A DNA stretch of 64,000 nt from G963667675 sp963667675 (GCA_963667675.1 OY763929.1:2542001-2606000), one strand, 5' to 3'. Numbered from the stretch's first letter, positions 8,574 through 17,806 are shown. Made by a program: numbers and translations. Notes: generated by a model from the sequence alone, not told the origin.

Positions 8574-9386
8574 ATGGCCGCTAGCCACGAAGAGCAACAT
8601 ACGACTCGCCACCCCACGCTCGGACAGTATGTCCTGATCGCGGGCGTCCTCTTCATCATCACTATCGTCGAGTTCCTGCTGATCTGGGAAAGGCTGGGGA
8701 TCGATTGGGAATCATCCCAGGCTCTGGCCCACTCCAAGGTCCCCTTGCTGATCCTGTTATCCGCGCTCAAGTTTGCCATAGTGATCATGTTCTACATGCA
8801 CTTGAAGTTCGAGTCGCGGCTGTTTACCTGGATATTCCTGGCCGGACTGGGGCTGGCTTTTGCCGCCGGGATCGCCGTTTTGGGAATATTTGCCAGCATC
8901 GGCGGCGACCCGAGGCCGTACGCTGAGGAAAACGCGGTGCCGTATGCCGGACACGGAGCAGAGGTCGTGGAGGCGGTGGAGCCTGAGGCTACGCACGACC
9001 CAGAGCCCGAACCTCCTCCAACCGAGGTGGGGATAAGCGTGGTTTCCGACGCATTGGAGTTTGACGCCGGAAGCTTGACCGCCGCAGCCAACGATGAAGT
9101 GACTCTGACCTTCCACAACGCCTCCACTGTATACCAGCACAACTGGGTCCTGGTACATTCAGGCGATAGAGAGTCAGTCGTAGAAGACGGTCTCGCAGCA
9201 GGGGAGGAAAACGGATGGGTCCGGCCGGACGACGAACGGGTGCTCGCCCAGATCCGGCTTCTAGGCCCAGGTCAGACGGAGCAGTTGCGGTTTAGCCTGG
9301 AACCGGGCTTGTACGAGTTTGTCTGCACCTTCCCAGCCCACAACCTGACTATGTTCGGGGAACTGGAAGCAACCGCAGTCGAGTAG
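8574..9386 (+). CDS. ctaF: Oxidase subunit IV fused to an auracyanin/azurin-like blue copper domain
   Basis: Residues 1-110 are a caa3 subunit IV (CtaF/CyoD-like): HPTLGQYVLIAGVLFIITIVE, then a second and third membrane helix including KFAIVIMFYMHLKFE. A Pro/Glu-rich linker (~120-150) leads to a C-terminal cupredoxin domain (~151-270) with the type 1 copper ligands H189 (QHNWVLV), C251, H256 and M260 in CTFPAHNLTMFG; the C-x4-H-x3-M spacing is that of azurin and auracyanin. Subunit IV is normally ~100 residues, so the extra domain more than doubles it. The copper domain should sit on the outer face and could feed electrons into the oxidase. The start has AGGAG upstream and follows ctaE by ~38 bp. 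Confidence 0.9.
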   Translation: MAASHEEQHTTRHPTLGQYVLIAGVLFIITIVEFLLIWERLGIDWESSQALAHSKVPLLILLSALKFAIVIMFYMHLKFESRLFTWIFLAGLGLAFAAGIAVLGIFASIGGDPRPYAEENAVPYAGHGAEVVEAVEPEATHDPEPEPPPTEVGISVVSDALEFDAGSLTAAANDEVTLTFHNASTVYQHNWVLVHSGDRESVVEDGLAAGEENGWVRPDDERVLAQIRLLGPGQTEQLRFSLEPGLYEFVCTFPAHNLTMFGELEATAVE

Positions 9387-9404
9387 CCTCCCAAAGCCGC
9401 TTTA

Positions 9405-10361
9405 TCAAGGTTGCCGCGGAGCGCGAGGCTCAGCGGGAACGATACGCCCCGGGTTTTTGGCCTCCTCCCGGATGAACCACATCGCCATCACCACGCCCGC
9501 CACGACCACGCTCATCATGTCTCCGGCGATCCAAAGTATGGCGCCGCCAATCTCTTGGTCTGTCTTCAGAGATATGCTGAACGGCTGCTCCACCTCCCCG
9601 TAAGCGCTGTATATAACGTCGCCGGAGAAGGTAATTCCAGCGCCGAGCAGCGTGTTGGGAATAACTATGAGCCCCAGATAGAGGATTCGCAGGCCGTAGT
9701 GCAATCGCGAGCGGTGGGGCTTGGGATCCACGACCAGCCACCAGAACAGAAAGCCGGAGGCAAGCATTGTGAAGTGCATGAACTCATGCAACGCATCGTT
9801 TCTCAGCGCCGCATTATGGGCCGCAGGCACTTGCCACAGGTAGAGCACGCTTAGAAACAGGATGGTCGTGAGCACCGGGTTGGTGATGATCTCGTAGGCC
9901 CGGCGCGCGCCGGGATTTCCGACAATGGGTCGTACCACTCGCCGCAGGGCCCAAGGGGGCAGCCCCCGCAGCATCGGAGTCAGAGGGGCTCCCAATAGGA
10001 TCAGTATTGGTCCAACCATGCGCAGAAGCAGGTGCTGCAATTGGTGGAAGGAAAACATGTGCTCCGCCAGCGCATCGATGGGGGATTGCAGGGCAAGGAA
10101 CAAGCAGAACAGCCCAGCAAAGAATGAGACCCTTTGCCACGTTTTCACCGGGTGGCTGGGCCGTTCCCACCGGGACAGTCCGGTGAGGTACAGGTTGGCC
10201 ACTAGGAGCAGCACCAGGGTTGGCAGGGGATTTAGGTTCCATGCCGTGATGGGGTTCTGCCCCTCGTTTATCCCTTGGTGGGCGTAGGCCGGCGCGGAGG
10301 CCAGGAGTAGGAGCGCTCCCATAGCCGCCAGGGACGCCGGTAACCAGGGGCTAAATCTCAT
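9405..10361 (-). CDS. ctaG: Cytochrome c oxidase assembly factor CtaG (caa3 type)
   Basis: The polytopic membrane protein has the caa3_CtaG family pattern, with GLFCLFLALQSPIDALAEHM, HQLQHLLLRMVGPILILLGAP and LHEFMHFTMLASGFLFWWLV. CtaG of this type is needed to build active caa3 oxidase, probably in CuB insertion. An in-frame GTG lies at 10409, but ATG 10361 begins with MRFSPW followed by a clean signal peptide ending in AYA, so it is preferred. It is convergent with the oxidase operon (19 bp from its end) and downstream of the YtkA-like gene, 10 bp or more apart depending on the start chosen. Confidence 0.9.
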   Translation of the reverse strand: MRFSPWLPASLAAMGALLLLASAPAYAHQGINEGQNPITAWNLNPLPTLVLLLVANLYLTGLSRWERPSHPVKTWQRVSFFAGLFCLFLALQSPIDALAEHMFSFHQLQHLLLRMVGPILILLGAPLTPMLRGLPPWALRRVVRPIVGNPGARRAYEIITNPVLTTILFLSVLYLWQVPAAHNAALRNDALHEFMHFTMLASGFLFWWLVVDPKPHRSRLHYGLRILYLGLIVIPNTLLGAGITFSGDVIYSAYGEVEQPFSISLKTDQEIGGAILWIAGDMMSVVVAGVVMAMWFIREEAKNPGRIVPAEPRAPRQP

Positions 10362-10418
10362 GGCAAGACCCGCCCGCCAGACGTGCCCAAGCCCGGGTGT
10401 GTTGGGCACTGTTCAGAA

Positions 10419-11138
10419 TCATGGGTGCGCCGCTCCAGAATCGGGTCCACCGTCCGGACCAGCACCATCTGCAGGGTGGTTCCCGGATTCGAGGCGACGC
10501 CTCCGGCGCTGGGTGCTCCACCACAAGTAGGCCGCGCCGGCGATAATCACCAGCAATACGGCGATGAAGACCCACCTTCCACCCATGTCCTGCCTAGCCT
10601 CTTCCACCGTCAGCGTCGGCGCCACCAAGGCAGCATCCCCCAAATCGCTGGAAATCTCAATGGCCACCTGCCATTCCCCGGGAGCATCCAAGGTCATTAG
10701 GGCGTGGTACCGCTCCGGCTCCGACTCCTCCCGGATATTGTTGGCGGTGACTTTTTTCCGCTCGTCTGCCTCTCCATGTCTGGTCCAAAGGGTGATCGTG
10801 GCGTCGGTTACGGGCTGACACGTGGATGCCTCCCAAACATAAATGCCAACAACCGTAGTGCCTATCCGCAACCTAGACGGGTATAAGTCAACCCTGACGT
10901 CGTAAGGCTCGGCAATCTCTTGGAATCGGTAGCGTCCAGTTGGTTCGGGCTGGATAGGTAGAATAATCGGCTCTCCGCATCCCTGAGCGCCGCTCTCTTG
11001 CGCTTGGGCCACGCCTATAGACCATGCCCAGGCGGCCAACAGCGCCGCTATAACCACGCCTGCAACTGCCATCGCTCTTGGAAGTATCAACTTTGACTTA
11101 CCGCGAGACCTCGTTACTCTTTGTTTACATGTTAACAT
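10419..11138 (-). CDS. Secreted, membrane-anchored YtkA/FixH-like protein, possible oxidase copper assembly
   Basis: The 239-residue product has an N-terminal hydrophobic segment (~22-45, ending AQA), an extracytoplasmic beta-sandwich (~60-185) with a YtkA-like layout (RVDLYPSRLRIGTTVVGIYV, then YHALMTLDAPGEWQVAIEIS), a C-terminal membrane helix (FIAVLLVIIAGAAYLWW) and an Arg-rich cytoplasmic end. YtkA/FixH-type domains occur next to oxidase and copper-handling genes. Its position directly before ctaG suggests a role in oxidase biogenesis. No conserved copper-binding His/Met cluster is obvious to me, so the function is inferred from neighbours. Confidence 0.6.
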   Translation of the reverse strand: MLTCKQRVTRSRGKSKLILPRAMAVAGVVIAALLAAWAWSIGVAQAQESGAQGCGEPIILPIQPEPTGRYRFQEIAEPYDVRVDLYPSRLRIGTTVVGIYVWEASTCQPVTDATITLWTRHGEADERKKVTANNIREESEPERYHALMTLDAPGEWQVAIEISSDLGDAALVAPTLTVEEARQDMGGRWVFIAVLLVIIAGAAYLWWSTQRRRRRLESGNHPADGAGPDGGPDSGAAHP

Positions 11139-11240
11139 TTACCGACTACTCCACGGCTCTATCAGGTTCAGTAAATGCAAGTGCCTCTTGAATCTGGACG
11201 GCGCCTCCGTCCCAATACTCCAGAATCGGTCAGTTTCCAT

Positions 11241-11260
11241 AAAATTGTCTTGACAACTTT
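11241..11260. promoter_or_regulatory. Inverted-repeat operator overlapping a -35 box, likely TetR site
   Basis: AAAATTGTC (11241-11249), a 2-nt centre TT, and GACAACTTT (11252-11260) form an inverted repeat with 8 of 9 positions matching. It contains TTGACA (11250-11255), a perfect -35 element, 60 bp ahead of the TetR gene. This is the geometry of an autoregulatory TetR operator. A convincing -10 box at the right distance is not seen. Confidence 0.45.
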
Positions 11261-11320
11261 GGGGCGCGGAATTCACAGTATGGCTAATCTTTCCGTTGGC
11301 GGCCAATTGGTGGCGGACAG

Positions 11321-11995
11321 ATGAACGTTCAACCTCGTGACCTGCGGCGACAGCGTTTGGTAGACCGCGCTAAGGTGGAGTTTGCCAATAAGGGGTTTCA
11401 CGAAACCAACATCTCGGAAATTGTGCGGCAAGCCGGAATCGCCAGGAGCACGTTTTATCAGTACTTCGACTCCAAACTGCACCTATTTCAGAGCATTTTC
11501 GACTCGTTCCTACAGGACCTGCATGACGCCATTCAACCCATATCCCTGGCCGCGGGCGCTCCTGCCCCCCTAGTCCAGATACAGGACAACCTGACAAGGG
11601 TATTGGACCTGGTGTTGAACGAGAAGGACCTTACCCGCATATTTCTGAACTATACCGGCGCATTGGACCAGAAGGTAGCGGGGCGGGTCAGCGAGTTTTA
11701 TTCGCAGGCGGCGGGAATGATACAGAGATCACTGGCCCTGGGCGTGTCCATGAACCTGGTGCGTCCTTGCGACACCCGACTTACGTCATACTCCATTATC
11801 GGCGCAGTGAAAGAGGTGGCATTTCAACTGGCAACTTCCCAGGAGCCGCGGCCCAGCACCGAGGAGTTGGTGCGTCAGCTTCTCGAGTTTGGGATGGATG
11901 GCGTGCTCGTGCAGTCTCAAAACTCGTTGTTGGGCACAGTGCGGCAAGCAGGGAGTCCGGGACTATCTTCCCAGGTCGCCCGTCCGGTTGGATGA
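11321..11995 (+). CDS. TetR/AcrR family transcriptional regulator
   Basis: The 224-residue protein has a TetR helix-turn-helix at residues ~8-55: RLVDRAKVEFANKGFHETNI, SEIVRQAGIARSTFYQYFDS. The remainder is the variable helical ligand-binding and dimerisation domain. It probably represses from the inverted repeat at 11241-11260. It lies ~55 bp upstream of the dehydratase activase gene on the same strand, so that system is the likeliest target and an acyl-CoA or related metabolite a plausible ligand; both points are inference. Confidence 0.9.
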   Translation: MNVQPRDLRRQRLVDRAKVEFANKGFHETNISEIVRQAGIARSTFYQYFDSKLHLFQSIFDSFLQDLHDAIQPISLAAGAPAPLVQIQDNLTRVLDLVLNEKDLTRIFLNYTGALDQKVAGRVSEFYSQAAGMIQRSLALGVSMNLVRPCDTRLTSYSIIGAVKEVAFQLATSQEPRPSTEELVRQLLEFGMDGVLVQSQNSLLGTVRQAGSPGLSSQVARPVG

Positions 11996-12051
11996 GCCGG
12001 AAGCAAGAAGTTCTTTCGGATAACAAGAGTCAGCAGTAGAGGTACGGCGCC

Positions 12052-15000
12052 TTGAAAACGACAACTGACAACATTAATGGCAAGTCTGCAGTCCAGGAGA
12101 TCCCCGAAAGCATTTTGGTGGGCTTGGACGTGGGGTCTACGACCGTTAAGGCGGTTGTCATGGACCCGGACACCGACGAAATCCTCTGGAAGGACTACCA
12201 GCGCCACAACACCAAGCAACCGGAGATGGTCAACGAGTTCATTCTGAGGATCCGGGAAGCGTTCCCGCTGCCCCAGGAAAAGATGCGCATATTCATCACG
12301 GGCAGCGGCGGCGGTACGCTCAAGGACTTCATAGGCGCCAAGTTCGTCCAGGAAGTGAACGCCGTTTCGCTGGCGGTGGAGCATCTATTCCCCGATGCCG
12401 GCTCGGTTATCGAACTGGGCGGCCAAGACGCCAAGATAATCATCTGGTTCACCGATAAGGAGACCGGGACCAAGCGCAAGGTGCCCAGCATGAACGACAA
12501 GTGCGCCGGGGGCACCGGAGCGGTCATCGACAAGATCAACGCCAAGCTCCGGTTGTCCGGCGAAGAACTTCGGGCACTGGAATACTACGACGTCAAGCTC
12601 CACCCCGTCGCCGGCAAGTGCGGCGTGTTTGCCGAGACCGACATCAACGGGCTACAGAAGCAGGGAGTGCCCTCAGAGCAGTTGATGGCGTCTTTGTTCG
12701 AGGCCATTGTCCAGCAGAACCTGAGCGTGTTGACCAGGGGCAACACCCTGCGGCCCACGGTACTCCTCCTGGGCGGGCCCAACACCTACATCCCGGCCAT
12801 ACGGGATTGCTGGAAGCACAACATCCCCAAGGTCTGGGCCGAACGCAACATTGAACTCCCAGCGGGCGTTCCGCCCGAAGACCTGATCGTCGTTCCCGAC
12901 AACGCCCAGTATTACGCCGCCATCGGCTCGGTGCTCTACGGCAAGACCGAGGAAGACCACGTGGGCGTATTCATCGGCACCGCGGAACTGGAGGAGTTTA
13001 TAGAGGTAGGGCGCACCAAAATGCGGGAGCAGTCGGGAGACGTGGGCCTCGCCAAGACCCAGGACGAACTGGAGGAGTTCAAGAAACTCTTCGAGAAAGC
13101 GCCCTGGGAACCGGCCGCGTTCACTGAGGGGGAAGAGGTGGAGGCCTTCGTCGGAATCGACGGAGGTTCCACGTCCACCAAGGGCGTCCTTCTGGATAGA
13201 CATGGCGTTCTGCTGGCCAAGGCGTACCAGCTATCCAAGGGCAACCCCCTATCAGACAGCCAGGACATCCTCACAGAGTTGCGGGAGTACGTAGAAGGCC
13301 AGGGCGCCACCCTCAAGATCTTGGGCTTAGCCACCACGGGCTATGCCAAGGATCTGCTCAAGGACACCCTGGGGGCCGACGTAGCCATCGTGGAGACGGT
13401 GGCCCACACCAAGTCCGCCATGCATTACTACGATGACGTGGACGTGATAGTGGACGTGGGCGGGCAGGACATCAAGGTCATCGTCATCAACGACGGCAAA
13501 GTGAAGGACTTCAAACTGAACACGCAGTGCTCGGCGGGCAACGGCTATTTCCTCCAAAGCACCGCCGCCAAGTTCGGCTACTCTGTGGCCGAGTTTGCCG
13601 ACGCGGCCTTCGACGCCGAACGGCTGCCGGTCTTCGGCTACGGCTGCGCCGTGTTCATGGAAACTGACATCGTCAACTTCCAGCAACTGGGCTGGGAGAA
13701 ACACGAGATAATGGCCGGCCTGGCCAAGGTGCTGCCCAAGAACATCTGGCTGTACGTGGTGGCAGAGCCAAACTTGAGAAAGTTCGGCACCAACTTCGTG
13801 CTCCAAGGGGGCACCCAGCACAACCTGGCCGCCGTCAAGTCGCAGTACGACTTCATCCTGTCCAAGATACCGGAAGCCAAGATCCGGGTGCACGAGTTCA
13901 CTGGAGAGAGCGGTGCCATCGGCGCCGCCCTGGAGGCGATCCGGGTGGCGGCCGAGCGGGACTCTTCGTTCATTGGGCTGAAGGCCGCAGAAAACCTGGA
14001 GTTCACGACCACCAGGGACGAGTCGACCAGGTGCAGCTTCTGCAAGAACAAGTGCCTGCGCACGTATATCGATACCGAAACGCCCCAGGGGGACAACCGC
14101 CGCTTCATCATCGCCACCTGCGAAAAGGGCACGGTGGAAAGCATAGACGACATGAAGGAAATCAAGGCGCGGCTGGCCGAAATCATGGACGCCAATCCCA
14201 ACTTCGTGGAGAAGGCTTCGGTCAGGGCCTTCCGGACCACCGACCCGCCCAAGGTCAGTTCCCTGCGCAAGGCCGAAGACGAGCCGGCGGAACAGAAGAA
14301 GGGATTCTTGGCCAGGTTCAGCAAGCGAAAGCCGGAGGACCTGCCGATGCCCTTGGTCCCACAGGATGTGCGGGTACTGCGGCGGGACATCAAGATCGGC
14401 ATGCCCCGCGTGCTCAACATGTACACCCTGGCCCCGTTCTTCCAGGCGTACTTCGAGTCCCTGGGGGTCGGCTCCCAGAACATCATCTACTCCGACTACA
14501 CCGACCCGGCCATGTGGTACAAGGGGTCGCGCCGGGGTTCCATAGACCAGTGTTTCCCCAGCAAGGTGTCCCTGGCCCACATCCACAACCTCATCTTCGA
14601 CAAGAAGGGGAAGCAGAAGCCCGATGTCATTTTCTTCCCCATCATCAACAAGCTGAAGACCGAACTGGTCAACGCGGAGGACAGCGCCGCCTGTCCGACG
14701 GTCTCGATCACCCCTGAGGTGGTCAAGGCGGCCTACACCAAGGAAGGGAACATCTTCGCCGAGAACGACATGCGCTACCTGAACCCTTCCCTGGACTTCA
14801 CCGAATGGCCGATGCTCGAGTGGGAGATGTGGAACTGCTTCCAGGACGTGCTCCAGGTCACCTGGGAAGAAAACCGGGAGGCTTTGGAAATTGCTTTCAA
14901 GGCTTGGCGCGGCTACTTCGACACCATGCGGTCCGAGGCGCGGCAGGTGCTGGACAAGCTAGAAGAGGAAGGGAAGCTGGGCGTGGTCATGCTGGCCCGG

Positions 15001-16071
15001 CCGTACCACAACGACCCGGGCCTGAACCATGAAATCATGCAGGAAATCCAGAAGAAGGGTTATCCAATCTTCAGCGTCGACTCCCTGCCTCAAGACGAAG
15101 ACATGCTGGAGAGGCTGTTCGGGAAGGAGGTGGAAGCGGGGGTCATCACCCACGCCATGGACATCACCGACGCCTGGAAGAACGCCTACAGCGAGAACTC
15201 CAACAAGAAGATCTGGGGGGCCAAGTACGTGGCCCGGCATCCGAACCTGGTCGCCATCGACCTGTCCAGCTTCAAGTGCGGGCACGACGCACCCACCTAC
15301 AACACCATCGAAAACATTATCGAAGCGTCGAACACGCCCTACTTCACGTTCTTCGACATCGATGAGAACAAGCCCTCGGGCTCGATCAAGATCAGGGTGG
15401 AGACCATCGACTACTTCCTCCAACGGTACCAGGAGCACCTGCAGAAGAAGGTTGCCTCCAAGAAGGAACTGGCGTACATGGTCGATACCTACCGCAAAGG
15501 GCTGACTAGGGCCAACGACAAGGCAGCAGCCGAGTTGGAGGCAGCCGGCCGCATCACCATCAGCGGCAACGACTCCCGGCCCAACGGCCACAAGGGGCTG
15601 GGGCATGACGATCTGCACTCCAATGGCCACGGCCGTGACGAGTGGGTCCCGGTGACCCTGGAGTTGGGCAGCAAGGGGGCTGGCAACGGCAACGGGCACA
15701 GCCACGCTGCCGATGAGCAGCCGGCTTCGGTACAAGCCGCCGCCCCCAACGGGAACGTGATGGACGTTAGCCCCAAGGTGGGAGACGGGCAGCGCAGCCA
15801 AGTCCGGATGGATTCCGACTCCTACGACAGCATACGGAAAGAGAACACCGCCGGAGACCCCAAAGAGGAAGAGTTCGGCAGCGGCTCGCAAAGCTGCAGC
15901 GTCCCCATCAGGGACTACCCGGTGAAGGCCTATGCCCAGGACGGCGAGGCAATCGTCGGCCTTCCCGATGAAGATGAGGATGAATCCGGGGTGCAGTTTG
16001 TCCAGTTGGGCAACTTCAAGCTGCCCAAGAAAGAGCGAACCGAAGAAGCGACCCCGGTAGAGGCGGACTAA
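12052..16071 (+). CDS. Double-domain 2-hydroxyacyl-CoA dehydratase activase with DUF2229 domain
   Basis: This 1339-residue protein contains two complete activase (BcrAD/BadFG, ASKHA-fold) ATPase domains in tandem: ~21-300 (GLDVGSTTVKAVV; Cys151 in NDKCAGGTG, Cys190 in GKCGVFAETDI) and ~365-640 (GIDGGSTSTKGVL; Cys493 in NTQCSAGNG, Cys532 in GYGCAVFMETDI). In single-domain activators these cysteines hold a [4Fe-4S] cluster between two subunits, so here each domain supplies a pair. A CSFCKNKC motif (661-668) and a DUF2229 domain (~790-1180) follow, then a low-complexity tail of ~150 residues. Activators use ATP to push an electron into radical acyl-CoA dehydratases. The start is TTG with GAGG 9 nt upstream. 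The client reaction is unknown. Confidence 0.85.
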   Translation: MKTTTDNINGKSAVQEIPESILVGLDVGSTTVKAVVMDPDTDEILWKDYQRHNTKQPEMVNEFILRIREAFPLPQEKMRIFITGSGGGTLKDFIGAKFVQEVNAVSLAVEHLFPDAGSVIELGGQDAKIIIWFTDKETGTKRKVPSMNDKCAGGTGAVIDKINAKLRLSGEELRALEYYDVKLHPVAGKCGVFAETDINGLQKQGVPSEQLMASLFEAIVQQNLSVLTRGNTLRPTVLLLGGPNTYIPAIRDCWKHNIPKVWAERNIELPAGVPPEDLIVVPDNAQYYAAIGSVLYGKTEEDHVGVFIGTAELEEFIEVGRTKMREQSGDVGLAKTQDELEEFKKLFEKAPWEPAAFTEGEEVEAFVGIDGGSTSTKGVLLDRHGVLLAKAYQLSKGNPLSDSQDILTELREYVEGQGATLKILGLATTGYAKDLLKDTLGADVAIVETVAHTKSAMHYYDDVDVIVDVGGQDIKVIVINDGKVKDFKLNTQCSAGNGYFLQSTAAKFGYSVAEFADAAFDAERLPVFGYGCAVFMETDIVNFQQLGWEKHEIMAGLAKVLPKNIWLYVVAEPNLRKFGTNFVLQGGTQHNLAAVKSQYDFILSKIPEAKIRVHEFTGESGAIGAALEAIRVAAERDSSFIGLKAAENLEFTTTRDESTRCSFCKNKCLRTYIDTETPQGDNRRFIIATCEKGTVESIDDMKEIKARLAEIMDANPNFVEKASVRAFRTTDPPKVSSLRKAEDEPAEQKKGFLARFSKRKPEDLPMPLVPQDVRVLRRDIKIGMPRVLNMYTLAPFFQAYFESLGVGSQNIIYSDYTDPAMWYKGSRRGSIDQCFPSKVSLAHIHNLIFDKKGKQKPDVIFFPIINKLKTELVNAEDSAACPTVSITPEVVKAAYTKEGNIFAENDMRYLNPSLDFTEWPMLEWEMWNCFQDVLQVTWEENREALEIAFKAWRGYFDTMRSEARQVLDKLEEEGKLGVVMLARPYHNDPGLNHEIMQEIQKKGYPIFSVDSLPQDEDMLERLFGKEVEAGVITHAMDITDAWKNAYSENSNKKIWGAKYVARHPNLVAIDLSSFKCGHDAPTYNTIENIIEASNTPYFTFFDIDENKPSGSIKIRVETIDYFLQRYQEHLQKKVASKKELAYMVDTYRKGLTRANDKAAAELEAAGRITISGNDSRPNGHKGLGHDDLHSNGHGRDEWVPVTLELGSKGAGNGNGHSHAADEQPASVQAAAPNGNVMDVSPKVGDGQRSQVRMDSDSYDSIRKENTAGDPKEEEFGSGSQSCSVPIRDYPVKAYAQDGEAIVGLPDEDEDESGVQFVQLGNFKLPKKERTEEATPVEAD

Positions 16072-16103
16072 ACACCCGATAACCTAGCTAGGGAGGAGAC
16101 CAA

Positions 16104-17642
16104 ATGGCCAAGGTATTGGACAAGCAAGACATAGAAACCCAGGTGGCGGAGTACGAAGCCAAGCTCCGGCAGGAGATGGGCTTAGAGGAACAGGAAATCA
16201 CACACTTCCATAAGCCTTACGAGTTCAACTGGCCCAAAGAGCAGAAAGAGTCGACGACCATTCTGTGGGGCGGGTTGACCGCGGCCCACGAGGAGCTTGT
16301 GACCGAGGCCATGAAGGGCCTGGGCTACAACGTGCGAATAATTCCGACGCCCGACAACGACTCGCTGGCCACGGGCAAGGAATACGGCAACAGGGGCCAG
16401 TGCAACCCCACCTATTACACGGTGGGGAACCTGGTCAAGTACCTGAAGGGGCTCGAGGAAGCAGGTGAACAGGACATCGAAGACCGGTACGTGTTCGTCA
16501 CGGCCGGGGCCTGCGGGCCTTGCCGGTTCGGCATGTACGAGTCGGAATACCGCAAGGCGTTGCGGGACTCGGGGTTCGATAAGTTCCGCGTATTGCTGTT
16601 CAAGCAATCGGGCGGCCTGAACCAGGACAGCGGCGACTCCGCCTTGGAGCTAAATCCCAAGTTCGGAATGGCGCTGATAAAGGGCGTCATGGTTGGCGAC
16701 ATGATCAACGACCTGGGCTACAAGGTCCGACCCTACGAAGTCAACGAGGGCGATACGGACCGGGTCACCAAGGAAGCCCTGGGATTGGTAGGCGACACCC
16801 TGCGGGAAGGGAAATCCGTGTGGAGGGCCTTGCGCCGCGTCCGCAAGATGTACAAAGACATCAAGGTCGATTACACCCGGGTGAAGCCCAAGGTGAAAAT
16901 CACCGGCGAGTTCTGGGCCCAGACCACCGAGGGCGACGGCAACTACCACATGTTCCGCTGGCTGGAGTCGGAAGGGGCCGAGGTCATGGTGGAGCCCATC
17001 GGCACCTGGATCGAGTACCTCATCTGGGCCGCCCGGCAGAACGCCGAGCAGCACCTGGTCATCGACAAGACGAGGAAGAGCTTCATCCGCAAGGTCAAGC
17101 TGGTGCAAGTGGCTTTCAGGATGTATTACAACCTCTACCGGTGGGGACTGGGATTCAAGACGGACTCCTTGCCCAACCAGAAGAAGCTGGCCGAATACGC
17201 CAGGGCCTACTACGACACCCACCTCAAAGGCGGGGAGGGCCACCTTGAGATCGCCAAGAACATCATGGCCACCAAGGACAAGCACGCCCAGATGGTGATT
17301 TCCCTCAAGCCCTTCGGCTGCATGCCCAGCACCATGAGCGACGGCGTACAGAGCAGGGTGGTGGCCGACTACAAGGACGCCATATTCTTGCCCATCGAGA
17401 CTTCGGGGGACGGCGAGGTCAACGTCAAGAGCCGCACCCAAATGAAGCTGTACGAAGCCAAGGTCAAGGCCCGCCAGGAGATGGCCGAGGTCTTGGACAA
17501 GTACGGCGTAACCATCGAGCAGGTACGGGACTACGTGGCCAAGCATCCCAAGTTCAACGACCCGATGCGGAAGGTGCCGCACCACCACGGCATCAGCACC
17601 GCGGCCAACTTCGTGGCCATGGTGGCGCCTCACGTCAAGTAG
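16104..17642 (+). CDS. Partner subunit of the CoA activase, HgdB/DUF2229-related
   Basis: The 512-residue protein starts 32 bp after the activase with GGGAGGAG upstream. It resembles the dehydratase-like component that accompanies large fused activases: an N-terminal region with GGLTAAHEELVTEAMKGLGY, conserved Cys clusters NRGQCNPTYYTVGN and TAGACGPCRFGMYE (candidate FeS ligands), and SLKPFGCMPSTMSDGVQS near residue 410. HgdB-like subunits bind a [4Fe-4S] cluster and are reduced by the activator. It probably works in complex with the upstream gene product in the cytoplasm. The substrate CoA ester is not identifiable from sequence. Confidence 0.8.
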   Translation: MAKVLDKQDIETQVAEYEAKLRQEMGLEEQEITHFHKPYEFNWPKEQKESTTILWGGLTAAHEELVTEAMKGLGYNVRIIPTPDNDSLATGKEYGNRGQCNPTYYTVGNLVKYLKGLEEAGEQDIEDRYVFVTAGACGPCRFGMYESEYRKALRDSGFDKFRVLLFKQSGGLNQDSGDSALELNPKFGMALIKGVMVGDMINDLGYKVRPYEVNEGDTDRVTKEALGLVGDTLREGKSVWRALRRVRKMYKDIKVDYTRVKPKVKITGEFWAQTTEGDGNYHMFRWLESEGAEVMVEPIGTWIEYLIWAARQNAEQHLVIDKTRKSFIRKVKLVQVAFRMYYNLYRWGLGFKTDSLPNQKKLAEYARAYYDTHLKGGEGHLEIAKNIMATKDKHAQMVISLKPFGCMPSTMSDGVQSRVVADYKDAIFLPIETSGDGEVNVKSRTQMKLYEAKVKARQEMAEVLDKYGVTIEQVRDYVAKHPKFNDPMRKVPHHHGISTAANFVAMVAPHVK

Positions 17643-17670
17643 GTGTAGCCGCTACATTCGAAGGACCCCG

Positions 17671-17703
17671 AAGAATCCCCCTTGGCCAGGGGGATTCTTC
17701 TTT
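17671..17703 (+). terminator. Rho-independent terminator after the activase operon
   Basis: A perfect 12-bp stem (AAGAATCCCCCT at 17671-17682 with its complement at 17688-17699) has a 5-nt loop TGGCC and is followed by CTTTGTT. It starts 28 bp after the stop codon of the partner subunit. Confidence 0.85.
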
Positions 17704-17806
17704 GTTGGCGTACCTTCATGGACTGGACTGCGCCGCTCCTGGCCGAGCCCGCCGCGTTGACAGGGTGGTGCGTGCCCATTAACCTATCTGTGCTTTGAGC
17801 CAGACG

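Noticed and set aside
13327..14586. Long antisense frames on the minus strand (also 16650-17633, and 25054-26130 on the plus strand)
   Set aside because: They mirror the third-position G/C bias of the strong genes opposite (activase, partner subunit, gatB), have no start signals and no recognisable domains.
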